Source of the DNA: Xanthostigma xanthostigma
Lineage: Eukaryota; Arthropoda; Insecta; Raphidioptera; Raphidiidae
NCBI GenBank assembly: GCA_963575645.1
Contig: OY754466.1
Span: 34,690,001-34,754,000, forward strand
Length of the DNA stretch: 64,000 bases
Direction: 5' to 3'
Shown: positions 12,859-24,489 of the stretch, in pieces
How positions within the stretch are numbered: the stretch's first letter is position 1
How the letters are laid out: each line of letters starts with the position of its first letter
The notes under the pieces: generated by a model
What the model was told of the DNA's origin: nothing
The model's database searches: none
The model's input: only the letters and a program-made list of their open reading frames with translations
Translations under genes and position numbers: made by a program

Positions 12859-13870
12859 AGTCCAAGAGACGGCTGCAGAAAATGTGTCGTCATAAGGTGG
12901 ACGAACGAAAAAATTAGAGATGATAGTTAAGACTATAATTAAGAAAGATGGCTAAGGTTGCCTGCGAAAATCCTGCCGAAACAATGTTTTTTTTTTAATT
13001 TGTTTATCAGTTAATAGACCAGTGAAGTTAGCTTTTGACAAGGACAAAATTAATAACAGTAAACGAATGATGAGGAAGGGAAGAAACTGCCGTCAGAAAT
13101 ACAGAAACCAAAAATTCAAATGCGTAAAAGGCCGGAGGGCTGTGGGGGTGCATTTTAGGGATCAAACGCGGTTTTTCGTTATTTCCGGCGAAAGTTGTAT
13201 GGCAATGTTGTAGGTATTAAAAGGATCTACAACTTTTTTGAATATAACTTTTTCACATAACTTTAAAGATTCAAAGAAATATTGAAAAAACCGTGTTTTT
13301 CATTTTTAATTTTTTTCTTCTGCAAAAATGATTTTTTTTCATGAAATTTTCAGAAGGCTTACCTTTCTATGTCCTAAATATGCTGTAATTTGCAGGAGAA
13401 AAAAATTAAAACCGAAAAGCACGGTTTTTTCAATATTTCTTTGAATCTTTAAAGTTATGTGAAAAAGTTATTTTCAAAAAAGTTGTAGATCCTTTTAATA
13501 CCTACAACTTTGCCATACAATATTTTTCGATTGGAGGTCAACTTTCGCCGGAAATAACTAAAAACCGCGTTTGACCCCTAAAATGCACCCCCCACAGCCC
13601 TCCGGCCTTTTACACATTTGAATTTTCGGTTTCTGTATTTCTGACGGCAGTTTCTTTCCTTCCTCCTCATCAATGTTATTAATTTTGTCCTTGTCAAAAG
13701 CTAACTTCACTGATCTATTAACTGATAAACAAATTAAAAAAACATTGTTTCGGCAGTATTTTCGCAGGCAACCTTAGCGATCTTTCTTAATTATGGTTTT
13801 AACTATCATCTCTAATTTTTTCGTTCGTCCACCTTATGATGGCACATTTTCTGCAGCCGTCTCTTGGACT
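12859..13870. mobile_element. Foldback element III, AGTCCAAG termini
   Basis: The element starts AGTCCAAGAGACGGCTGCAG at 12859 and ends with its inverse at 13870. Almost the whole 1012 bp is one long hairpin with its centre near 13365. Flanking pentamers (TATAT and AATAC) do not match, so the target duplication is unclear. It shares the first eight terminal bases with the elements at 14238 and 16730. Confidence 0.85.
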
Positions 13871-14115
13871 AATACGAGGGTACCTTTGTTTCCCATAAGA
13901 ACATGAATGTTCCTAGAATCTAATCTGTCAATGAAGGATACAGCTTCTAAGCTTTCATTTTTCACATATCAGTTAACAGAAAAAATAGTGTCAATGAAAC
14001 ATTTGTAGATGTAACTGCAAATGTAACAGCATGCGGACGTGTCCCACTGTGACAGAGGTGAAGCCTGGTTGTATTTAACAGTTTTTGTCTCAGCGATTCA
14101 TGCTCTTGTCGGAAA

Positions 14116-14177
14116 CGCAAGTATAAAAATATCATCTACCATTATAATATGATGGTAGATGATATTTTATACTTGCG
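14116..14177. repeat. Short perfect hairpin a
   Basis: CGCAAGTATAAAA...ATCTACCAT is followed by its inverse ATGGTAGAT...TATACTTGCG. Arms are about 27 bp with a loop of about 8 nt. Confidence 0.8.
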
Positions 14178-14183
14178 AGTTGC

Positions 14184-14241
14184 GACTATAAGTTGATATA
14201 CATGACTATATTATTATAGTCATGTATATCAACTTATAGTC
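14184..14241. repeat. Short perfect hairpin b
   Basis: GACTATAAGTTGATATACAT is mirrored by ATGTATATCAACTTATAGTC. Its right arm overlaps the start of foldback IV (AGTCCAAG at 14238), so it may be an end-generated palindrome or a separate miniature insertion. Confidence 0.8.
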
Positions 14242-14876
14242 CAAGAGCTATCAAACGTTTTTGGGTAGGTATTTGACAGCGTGAAAATATGTGTAACACT
14301 TCTTTTGTAATGTCTAAAGTTCTGAACACAAAATCGAAGACCTGGCTGAAGACGAGTGGAGCCTAGCCAAGCCGAAATTTAGTATTTGATAAAATGAAAA
14401 ATAAATAAGCCAGATCATTTAGTCGGGTCTAAATGACCGCCAGGCGGTTACAAAACTGTCTATTGTACGCGAGTGCGGGTAAGACGCTACGGGTAGGTTG
14501 TAGTGTGAGATAGAGCACATTTTGGCATATATCGCACCGCAGCATATTTAAACTCAGCCCATATACGCACTTTCTCACACTTCAACCTACACTTTTTAAA
14601 CCGCCTGGCAAACATTTAGACTCTACTTTATGATCAGGCTTACATATTTTTTATTTTATTAAATACTAATTTCGAAAGTATTAAAATTTCAAAATATCTC
14701 AAGAACTTCTTTTGTAAATAAAATTTCGCGAAGTTAAAAATTCACAGCTTGGCTAGGTTCCATTACCATTCAGCCAGGTCTTCGATTTTCTGTTCAGACA
14801 TTCCAAAAGAAGAGTTACGCAAATTTTCACGCTGCCTCAAACATCTACCCAAAAATGTTTGATAGCTCTCCTACTA
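14238..14876. mobile_element. Foldback element IV, AGTCCAAG-type left end
   Basis: The left arm AGTCCAAGAGCTATCAAACG (14238) is matched by the inverse GTTTGATAGCTCT ending at 14869. Arms of about 200 bp include AAAATCGAAGACCTGGCTGA and its inverse. Inner arms carry CCGCCAGGCGG and CCGCCTGG. The right terminus is degenerate (TCCTACTAT instead of the expected CTTGGACT). Confidence 0.75.
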
Positions 14877-15429
14877 TTAGTTTATAGAATGTAAAGTGAT
14901 TCTTAAGTGTTTTTATTTTTAACAGTGTTTTTGTTAATCTAAATAGAAGTTCCAAAAATGAACGCAATTTAATCTGAAACTATAAGTCTGAATGACTGAA
15001 TCAGCAATGAATGGAGATATAGATAATATTTTATAATGTGAATCGTTCAATATATATTTTTTACCTTTGCGACCGAGAACTTATTTTGGACTACTTATTA
15101 TTATCGGTAAATTTTTACAACTGGAACTACATACTTTTTTAATTGACAAATCGCTACTCGCTGCTGAAGTACTGTACTTAGAACCTTAGATTGTTTATTA
15201 AGTATCTACATAATAATATAGTGACTAAAGAACAACAATTTAGAGTATGAAAAACGCCAAACGGTCGTTTATTGCGCCACATTCAATTTTGTGGCAATGT
15301 AAACGTTTTTACATAGAAATTGTTATTGAAAAAATGATAGTTGTTAGGTACTGTCTGTTTTACTTGAAGATATGAATGAAAGAACTAACATTATATTAAG
15401 TAGGAACACGAAGGAGGGATATTTTTGTA

Positions 15430-15915
15430 CTATAAAAAACTTTTTAATAAAAAAATTAAACCGCCGAAAAACTGAAAAGCAAAAAATAATAAATCTTTTT
15501 ATTTAACTGAGTTCTATCTAAGTAGTTGAACGTATGTGACAGTCTAGTATATCTAAGTAATTTTGAGTCGGCGTCAACAATCTTTCGCCGGAAATCTCTG
15601 AGCGTTTACGAAGTTAATGTCAGCGACAGAGCAACCCGAACGGGCACACTGAGGGCATACGTCTTTGCGAGTGGACGTGTGGAGAGCGCATGTTTGGAAT
15701 GTTAATGTTTATCGCTGGAGATTTCACGTATTATTGTTAATTTGATTTGGTTATTTCTTTTAGTGATCTTTGTACATTGATGGTTTGACGCCGACTCAAA
15801 ATTACTTAGATATACTAGACTGTCACATAACTCAGTTAAATAAAAAGATTTATTATTTTTTGCTTTTCAGTTTTTCGGCGGTTTAATTTTTTTATTAAAA
15901 AGTTTTTATTTTATA
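15430..15915. mobile_element. Foldback element V
   Basis: The left arm runs from about 15430, through AAACCGCCGAAAAACTGAAA, to GTCGGCGTCAA (about 15577). It is mirrored from TTGACGCCGAC (about 15785) to 15915. The left arm has an extra 22 bp (near 15514-15536) missing from the right arm. The unique centre of about 200 bp has no coding potential. Confidence 0.8.
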
Positions 15916-15959
15916 ATTTTTTGTGGCTATATAATTTATAATTGTAATACACAACTCAG

Positions 15960-16385
15960 CATGAAAATCTGAGAGTGAACTATAAATCACCCCTATTTTC
16001 CCACCCTTAGGGTAGGAGTTTTTTTCCAAATTTATATGAGACGAGCCTCGAAGTATACCCTATCCAATAAAAAAATAATTATCAAAATTGGACCACTCTG
16101 TAAAAAGTTATGTGTGGTCATACATTACAATCAGTGAGTGAACAATCAATCATCCCCTGTTTTCCTACCCTTAGGGTTGGAATTTTTTTACCAAATTTAT
16201 ATGGGACCAGCTTCGGGGTATACCCTTTCAAACAAAAAAATAATTATCAAAATCGGACTACTCTGTAAAAAGTTATGCGTGGTCATACATAAATTAAAAA
16301 AAAAAAAAAATAAAAAATAAAAAAAAAAATATATACGCGTCGAATTGAGAACCTCCTCCGTTTTTGTTTTTCGTCGGTTAAAAAT
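15960..16385 (+). mobile_element. RTE-like retroelement tail with dimeric 3' repeat
   Basis: Two direct, diverged copies of a unit of about 165 bp (15965-16117 and 16132-16291) share CACCCTTAGGGT-type and CAAATTTATATG blocks. A poly-A stretch (16292-16330) and a tail with GAGAACCTCCTCCGTTTTTG follow. A CCTCCTCC(N)TTTTT tail before GTCGGTTA is familiar from insect RTE-type elements (from memory). No ORF remains. An AT-run ORF at 16138-16320 is a shadow. Confidence 0.55.
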
Positions 16386-17469
16386 CAAAATAAGTAGGAA
16401 TGTGTACTTCTTTAGTTTCAAATACCCTTTTTTTATCATGCTGATGGAAAAATATACAAGCGAACTTACATTCGTAGTAATGAATTAATTTGGTAATAGA
16501 ACATTTTTCATAAAAACAGTGTCATGATATTTATATAAATTATAAAGTATTTCCGAAAAGTTCGACAATGACCTGATAATTCTATTTTATTTGTCTATTT
16601 TATTAGTTTTAAAAAAATAAGTTGATAAAAGTTGCACTATTTTAAGTAAAATGCGGTGCATTTCATGAAAATTCTCTAGTGAGATCGAAACAGTCAAGTA
16701 TTATTCGATTTTTCTTTAACACTCAATATAGTCCAAGCTCCCATGACAAAAAAAGTTACCCCATCGAACACCTCAAAATTATTATAAAGTGAAAATGGAT
16801 GAAAAACATGTCAGAAACATGTTACGCCCGCCAGACTAGTAAAATTTGTTAATTGTTATTTTATATGAATTTTTGAATTTAAAAAAAAACATGATTTTTT
16901 TTCCAAAACACCTGCTTGAAATTTATACAATTTGTAGTAAATAATGGACCATTTTAAAAAAAAAAATTGTCTGGCTGACAATTTTTGTTAATTAACTTCT
17001 GACCGACCATTTGTTATAAATTATTTTTTTTATGAAAATGCACTTCTTAAAACCGCCTTGAATTTTTTTTTTAATAAAGTTTAATATCTCTTCTATCTAA
17101 TACAACTTGTCTGGCTGACAATTTTTGTTAATAAATTTGTCAGACTTCATTTTGAATGCACGGCATTGATGCATCAAGATCAATCACTGACATTTAAGAA
17201 CACCTCGTTAAAAAAAAAAACAACTGAAATTTAAGATGTCCTCCATAAAAATATGCCTGTCATTAAAAAAATGTTTTTTACCACGTCAGATTCAATTTTT
17301 AAGTGCCGTGACAGTGTTTTTCATAAACAAATCAGCTTTTACAAGGGCCGTGTCAAAACACCACTTTAATTTTTTTCTAAAAGAAGGTTTGACATCTATT
17401 TTCTGCATAAAAATTGGTCTGTCAGCGAAAAAATGTTTTTTACTATGACAGACTTCATAAAAAAAATAA

Positions 17470-17686
17470 TTTGAAAAGTAGTTTGACCCTGCAGGCCATC
17501 CCTGTAACTTCCCGCTATTTTCGAGTTCAAAACGCTCAAAAATATATCAAATATAGCAAGAAGTTTATTTTTTAGCTCTTCAAGCTCAAAAAAAAAACAC
17601 TTTGTTACGAAATTTTTGTTCACGATATCTCATGAACAAATTAACCGATTTTGATGCGATTTGCGGCAGTCGACGCAATTTTAGAT
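17470..17686. repeat. Dispersed repeat B, copy 2
   Basis: A direct copy of the repeat at 7639-7857, sharing GTTTGACCCTGCAGGCCATC and the TTCACGATATCTC block. It stops abruptly where the candidate gypsy LTR begins, suggesting that the gypsy element inserted into it. Confidence 0.7.
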
Positions 17687-17999
17687 TGACGATTATGAGA
17701 AGAAAACGTTACTCTTGTTAGAAAGAAATATATTTTTATGATATAGACAGTTTTACAATAAATCAGTAAATAATTTTAAAGCAATATTACATTCTCTGTA
17801 GCTAAATCCTGAATGAATTCACCAAAAATATTTTTCTGTCAATTCCCAAAAACAGACGAGAAAAAATACTGTTTGCAATGCCCTCTAATTACTTACGTAA
17901 AGTAAATAGAGAACATTGCATAAAAACTAATAATTAATTATTAAACTAAAAATACGCAGTGTTCAAAATACTTTAAATTATTTTTTTAACTACAAAACA
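17687..17999 (-). repeat. Candidate 3' LTR of the gypsy relic
   Basis: On the minus strand, downstream of the pol stop, a purine tract AAAAAAAGGGAGA is followed at once by TGTTTTGTAG. That is the expected polypurine-tract to LTR junction. A matching CA end is at 17687, beside repeat B. The length is about 313 bp. The partner 5' LTR is missing, so the call rests on position and ends only. Confidence 0.5.
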
Positions 18000-18063
18000 T
18001 CTCCCTTTTTTTGGAATAGACAGAAAACAATACAAAGAAAAATAAATGAAAAAAAAACAAATT

Positions 18064-19932
18064 TTATTCTTTTACAAAGCCACTTCGTAGTTTCATTCCT
18101 TCAGCTTGGACGACGTTTTGGTTCTGTTCAGTGGCTGAAGTTGGTATAAGTGAATTTCTATTTCTTCGTATCTGCCCTTGATCGGTTCTCAGCCAGTAGG
18201 AACGGGGTTGAGCTGCAGGACTTGTGACGATCCCGTATCGGTTGAGGTCGGTAATCCAGACACGATCACCGTTAGGAATCGATGGCAAATTTCGCGTGCG
18301 GTGTTGTTTATTAAAATATTCGCATTGTTTCTCTTTGATATTTAGCTGATTTTCTTTCATCAAACTGAAGTTTTTCCATGCCGGTCGTAGCATTAAATCT
18401 GAAGTAGGAATATTTGTTCGTAAATTACGTCCCATTGACATCTCGGCTGGACTAAATCCATATTCAAGTTTGGTCGTTCTGTAATGCAAAAGCCCTAGCG
18501 ACGGATCTTCTGACTTTTTTAAAATTGATTTTGCAATTTTAACGGCTGATTCTGCTTGTCCATTACTTCTTGGGTATTTAGGACTGCTTGTGATATGGGA
18601 AAATCCATATTTTTTTGCAAATTCAGCAAATTCATTATTTGCGAACTGCGGCCCGTTGTCACTTATTACGATCTCCGGTATTCCGTAACGAGCGAAGACA
18701 GGTTTTATTTTTCTTATTACGTGCGATGCGCTAGTTTTTTCTAGATATAGTACTTCAATATATTTGGAGAAGTAGTCCTGTATCACTATAAAATCTTTGT
18801 TATCAAGGTGAAATAGATCCATTCCAACCTTTTGCCATGGGCCTTTTAAATTTTTGGTAGGTATCATTGGTTCCACGGGGTTTATTCTGTGCTCAATGCA
18901 GATAGCACATTTATTTACTAAATTTTGAATGTCTGAGTTAATATTCGGCCACCAAACCGTAGACTTTGCTAAACGTTGACATTTTATTATACCCATGTGA
19001 CTTTCATGTATTCGCTCCAGTATATCCGCACGCAAATTTCTGGGAATGACTATTTGGTTGCGTTTCAATAAAATTCCATGACACATGAAGAAATCATTTT
19101 TGAACATGCGATATCCTTCAATTTTATTATCGTTTTTTGGCCATCCCTTTCTCAAATAAGTAGCAATCCGCACGCACTCTTCATCCTGTCGTTGTTTTTC
19201 GCGAATCTCCTCTAAACGACTATCGGTGCAGTTGAAGTTTGCGATGATAAGGTTGACATTCATCTCAGCTTCTTCTTGTAACAGTATATCTTCTGTTGAA
19301 GCTTTGCTGTTAGAAGTCGAGCGTGATAGTAAATCTGCGGTATAGAAAAATTTTCCGGGGGTATATTGAATCCTGTAGTCGTACTTCAACAAACGCATTC
19401 GAAATCTTTGTAATCTGGCCGACAACATGTCCAACGGTTTTGAAGAAAGTATAGCAGTCAACGGTTTATGGTCAGTGAGTAATGTGAAATGTTTTCCGAT
19501 GATATACTCCGAAAATCTTTCGCAAGCCCATGTAAGCGCCAAGGCTTCTTTTTCGACTTGAGCATACCGTGTCTCTGGTTTACTCAATGATCTCGAGGCA
19601 TATGCAACGTTTTTCCAGTCACCATCTTCTTGTCGCTGTTGAATTACTGCACCGAGACCAAAAGAAGAAGAATCTGCACCGATTCTTGTCTCCCTGTTTG
19701 CATCAAATACAGTTAAGATAGGTGATACAGAAAATAATTCTTTAATTTTAGTGAATGCATTTTCTTGCTCAGAACCCCAGGTCCATATTTTGTCCTTTTC
19801 TAGAAGTTCTCTGATTGGTTTGGATACGGTCGCAAGATGTGGTAAAAATTTCAAATTGTAATTCACCATTCAGAGAAAACTTCTCACTTCGTTAATGTTT
19901 CTAGGTGGATTTAATTTAATGATGGCTTTAAT
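18064..19932 (-). pseudogene. Ty3/gypsy pol fragment: RT end, RNase H, integrase
   Basis: A 601-residue open stretch (18064-19869) encodes, in order, the connection after reverse transcriptase, RNase H with acidic residues D66 (ADSSSFG), E108 (EKEAL), D133 (LTDHKP) and D179, an H2C2 zinc module (H288, H291, C321, C324), and an integrase core with D351 (GMDLF), D404 (SDNGPQF) and E440 (D35E spacing). These enzymes copy retroelement RNA and insert the DNA. Upstream coding continues from about 19873 to 19932 but is separated by an in-frame TGA at 19870-19872. Beyond 19932 it is cut off by the right TIR of the host element. The RT catalytic palm, gag and 5' LTR are all missing, so this is a defective retrotransposon piece that still looks young. 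The integrase may be intact as protein, but its ATG is only a chance internal Met. Confidence 0.9.
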
Positions 19933-20205
19933 AATAAGTTAATTGACAAAAATAGTCAGCCAGACAAATTTTTTCAAAAATGGTACATTATACACTACAA
20001 ATTGTATAAATTTCAAGCAGGTGTTTTGGAAAAAAATCATGTGTTTTTTTTAAATTCAAACATTCATAAAAAATAACTATTAACAAATTTTTACTAGTCT
20101 GGCGGGTGTAACATGTTTCTTACATGTTTTTCAGCCATTTTTACTTTATAATTTTGAGGTGTTCGATGGGGTAACTTTTTTTGTCATGGGAGCTTGGACT
20201 AATAT

Positions 20206-23200
20206 AGGTATTTCACTCGATTTTCTAAAAACTCGAGTATTTATATACAAAAAATATTTTAGAATAAATTATTGTATATAAGGTTTGCGGTAAAAATGCT
20301 AACAAACGTAGTAGGTAATAGTAAAAATAGATAAGTATACTTACATAAAAAAAAACAATTCCTTGAATGTTTGTTTTTAGTTATTGACATTAGGTATTGT
20401 TTTTGTATTTTTTTTTTATATTTTCTGATTTTATTTCTTGTACCTATATCTTTAATACCTATGTATTTTTATTTTCGTTGTCCTCGAAAATGTTCTAATA
20501 CAACCCTAAAGTATTTTGACACATGCCCACAAACATTCCAAAAAATCAACTCAAATATATACAAGATGTCCTTTAAAAATCGAGTTTATAATCTGTTTTA
20601 CACAAACTTATTTTATTTATAATCCTATCTGGGTCAAAATTTTAAATAAATTTTTCACCCACTTCCTTCAAGCCGATTTTTGAAATTTTGCATAATTACA
20701 TAATATGTCTGAATCTAATGACAATACTTTATATAACATTCTATCAAATTTAGACCTCTCCCCTTGTTACACCCCCCCCCCCTCCTTTATTAAATTGTCA
20801 ATCAACTTCTGTAATATGGGTACATATTTATAAGAAGTGAAATTAAGAATATTACTTTGTTTTTACTTTGTAGTACGTTTCTAATGAAAATCGTATTCCT
20901 TTTTTCTATAAATTATATTTTATGAAATGCACTGCATTATGTGTAACACTGAAAATAGTATAAGTACCTATAAATTTTATGTTTATCTGAAATGTTTATT
21001 TTACTAACTGACAAAATTATCGATGGTATATTATGCATATCTAAACATTGTATCATTTTCCGCTGCGGAGTTTAGATGATGAAATGATCATTCTATATGT
21101 ACACATTTAATTGTTATTTATTATACATATTATTAATCAAATATAAGACAACACGACAAGTGAATATGTTTAGCGGCCATTTTTACATAACGAAAATTTT
21201 CTGGACTTGTCTTAAAAACAAATTCAGATCTGCCAGATTATTGTTCAGCTCTGAACTGTTCTTAACAAAAACAAATGATCATATCGTGGCATATCCAGTT
21301 ATCGGACAAAACCAAAACAGACAAAACGCTCACGCCTCCGTAAACACAAAATAAACACCATTGAATCCAAGGATCACGTTATTATACAATATTTTTCGTT
21401 AGTCTGAATGATATAAAAAAAAATTTAATGTCAATTTACACCCGGTGTGGATGGTGAACTTATTTTTCAATCGTCCGTAAGAAATGTCAGAAACTTCTTT
21501 GACTCTATATTTCTATGGGTCTATTGCGCGATCCTTAGGACACAATGTATGTGTCGTAGGGTAACATTAAAATCCGTTTTTAGGCGCGAATAGCGTAAGC
21601 TAAAGCGCCTATATGTACTTTAAATAAAATACCCGAGATTCAAACAAAAAATGGATTATTATTTGCCAGTGGTTAATAATAATTAATCAATATCTTGTGA
21701 CATTCATACATGTACATTGTGCCTATGTATGAGAATGTACTCCGATTTCTGTCACTGCTGAAATGTCTCTAAGCTGGGTAAAGAGCGATGTGTTATGCAT
21801 TTTAGTCACTGTATTAGGTTTCTAAATAGAATAATAATAGTTATCTTTGACAAAATTCCAATGACTATTCTTACCACCAGTAGCATGGTTTGCTTATACT
21901 GCTCTTCGGGGCTAGTTTAAAAAAAAAATAAATAAATGTATGTCTACTCTGTCTTACGCTGTATACTACTGTTAAAATTAATTAAAATGAGATCAATAGT
22001 AAAGCTAAGGAACATTGCTTATTTCAATAATTCGGAAGCGAATTACATATGCCTCTGATGGTAAGAATCTTAATAGTTCTTTTTTTCAAAGATACAAATT
22101 ATTATTATTATTATTATGTACAGAAGTTTTAGTGTTTAGAGTGTCGGCATCGAGTGTTCTAGCAACATGACATATAAAACAATGTTTTGTTATTTATTTC
22201 ATGTAGTACGGCTGGAAATGGAGCTCGCACTTCAAGGATGCTATTACTACTCACGAGTAAACCAAAACTACGTTTATCAATAATGCTTGCATTTTTACAC
22301 TCTCTCTATCTCTCTCTATTTATATGAATCGTACGTGATATGTTTATAAACTTCATTCGAAGTTTGGCTTGCAAAATAATTATACGGTGGCGTAATTATG
22401 ATCCAGAGGGCTTTAATACCACATTTAAATAGTCCGTTATTGATGTATACATTCTGAAATTTAAAAGAATTTTTCCAGCGTTAAATATGTTCGGTACTGA
22501 TAACTTTTAATTATTATTAACTCTTGTAAGACCTTATTTACGCCACTGACGATACATTTAATGTTTAAACCAGTTTAATATTGTAGTTGATTTTTTTTAT
22601 ATGCCTTTGTTGGCTGATAAATAAATTTATGTATATACTTAGTATTCCGTATACGTTTTTATAAAATAATAAAAACTGGTCATAGCATTAAACCGATATA
22701 TTTTTCAGAATGCTCTTGCTTCTGAATGAATTCGTTTTTAATCTTTTCCTTATAGTAAGGTGTCATTGGAAATGTTTTTACGAGACTGGCATATAGTTTA
22801 AATGCAAAATATGTCATCAATTTTTCACAAAGTGCACTTACTTTCTGAAATCATGCAGTGATTCAAATAAAATAAAATGATAATATACAAAATTGAGTTG
22901 AATCTGAAATTATCTCTATTTTAGTTATTATTTAATAAAGTTGAGAAAAGTGTTGTCAACAGAAATTTGAGAAAGTTCGATAAAAATACGATTCAATTCA
23001 ATTCGATAAAAAAATATACAATTTTGTTCTTTACAGCACATTTTTCATATTTCGCTTTATTTGATTTGTTCGTTTTGTAATTACTTACAACACTATATTT
23101 TCACTGTAAAATGATTTTTATATATTATTTAATTCTTTAGAATTGTCTTTTTTTGAGGAATGCAAGTACATTCATTTGTTAAATTGTTTTTATTCGGTTT

Positions 23201-24489
23201 TTTTTATTTGTTTTACTTATTTGCTTTGTGCATGAAACAAGCTTATTTTTAATCAGGCCTTCATCTGGTAGATTTTAATTTGAATCGGTGTCATCTAAAA
23301 TTGTTAAGGTAATGTATATTTGATTTTGTTAAATTTTTATATTTTCATTAAGGATGACTGAAAAACGTCTGTTTTTTTGTCACACACCTTCAAATAATAT
23401 TGTCTCAAAAATATTGTTTTATCCTTAATGAAAATTCTATTACCTAAGACTTACATTATTAAACATTTTATTGGTAGATTTTTATTTATTTATTTTTTTT
23501 AATATATAATACATAAAATGCGTATATAAACTCAGTTGATAATTCACAGAACTTGTACTTGCACATTTGTTAATTGTAGCTTTTTCTCTTTTACTTTGGC
23601 TTTTTTTTGTAGAAAATAAATTGATTATACAAAAAGTAGACTTTTCTAAAACTTCTATTTATATTTCACTAACCTTACTATAAGGGAAGACCTATCCGAT
23701 ATTTGCATGTTTGGTATAAATAAGTAACCGTTGTAGATTTTTGGATTATATTTCGTTATAGTTTAAACTTAAATGGTATATATGTTTTGTTTTCTATTTC
23801 TTAATCTTTACCTCTACTTTTTGACTAAATCTTGGAAGTATGTAGGTAATGCTCACTTATATTTGCAAAAACTGCAGATTAAACAATTTCAATATTGAAG
23901 TCGTTTCAGTTGCATGTAGATAGTATTATGTTTGGATTGATGTTTAACAGCTTTTCAATGTGTGCCTTTATTAAATTAATTAATTATTTATCATCTGTGT
24001 ACTGATTTCTTTGCAGGTATATAATTTAATTATTGAATGGTTTAGTTTAATTCATGAATTGTTGCACGTTTGTTGTTGTTTGACACGATAACTGTTTCAG
24101 TTGGAACCGTTGCCGCAAGCAAACTGACTTTTAGAGGTGTCTTTCAATTAGCACGTTTGCCTTAATGCCAGGTAATTAGCTGTTTTTAAGTTTTTTTCTT
24201 TCGGTGCAGGGTTATTGCTGATTTTTCACTTTATTTTTTACTGTTTACTTACTTTTCACTTTATTATCAAGGTGGGTTACTGTTGTCTGTCTGCCTTGAT
24301 TGCTATGCAGTTTCAAAATGTTATACGTGCGCGTTGAGCACAACGTTCACGCCGCACGCGGCATAAATGAACGTTGATTGCATATTTTCATAAGTTGCGA
24401 TGCAGTTCAGATGTTTTTTTATGTATTACTTACACTATATTGTGCATTATCTTTCACGAAACGTAACATTATTTTTGTATTCCGCACAG
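20206..24489 (+). other. Presumed intron before the last exon
   Basis: AT-rich, with no convincing TE. Contents noted: a poly-C run near 20768-20782, an ATT microsatellite near 22098-22113, a CTCTCTAT run near 22301-22318, and two GC-richer exon-like islands (22207-22256 and from 24101) discussed as findings. Minor ORFs here (20371-20622, 21097-21354) have no features of real genes. Confidence 0.45.

Larger units (their letters stand above)
16730..20200. mobile_element. Composite TIR element with AGTCCAAG ends carrying a gypsy relic
   Basis: TIRs of about 258 bp start AGTCCAAGCTCCCATGACA (16730) and end with the inverse at 20200. AATAT flanks both sides (16725-16729 and 20201-20205), a plausible 5-bp target duplication. 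Inside, between the left TIR and 17470, short motifs GTCTGGCTGACA, GTCAGAC and GTCTGTCAGC recur. Repeat B copy 2 and a truncated Ty3/gypsy element occupy 17470 to about 19935. No transposase of the outer element is seen, so it would need one supplied in trans. Confidence 0.75.
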
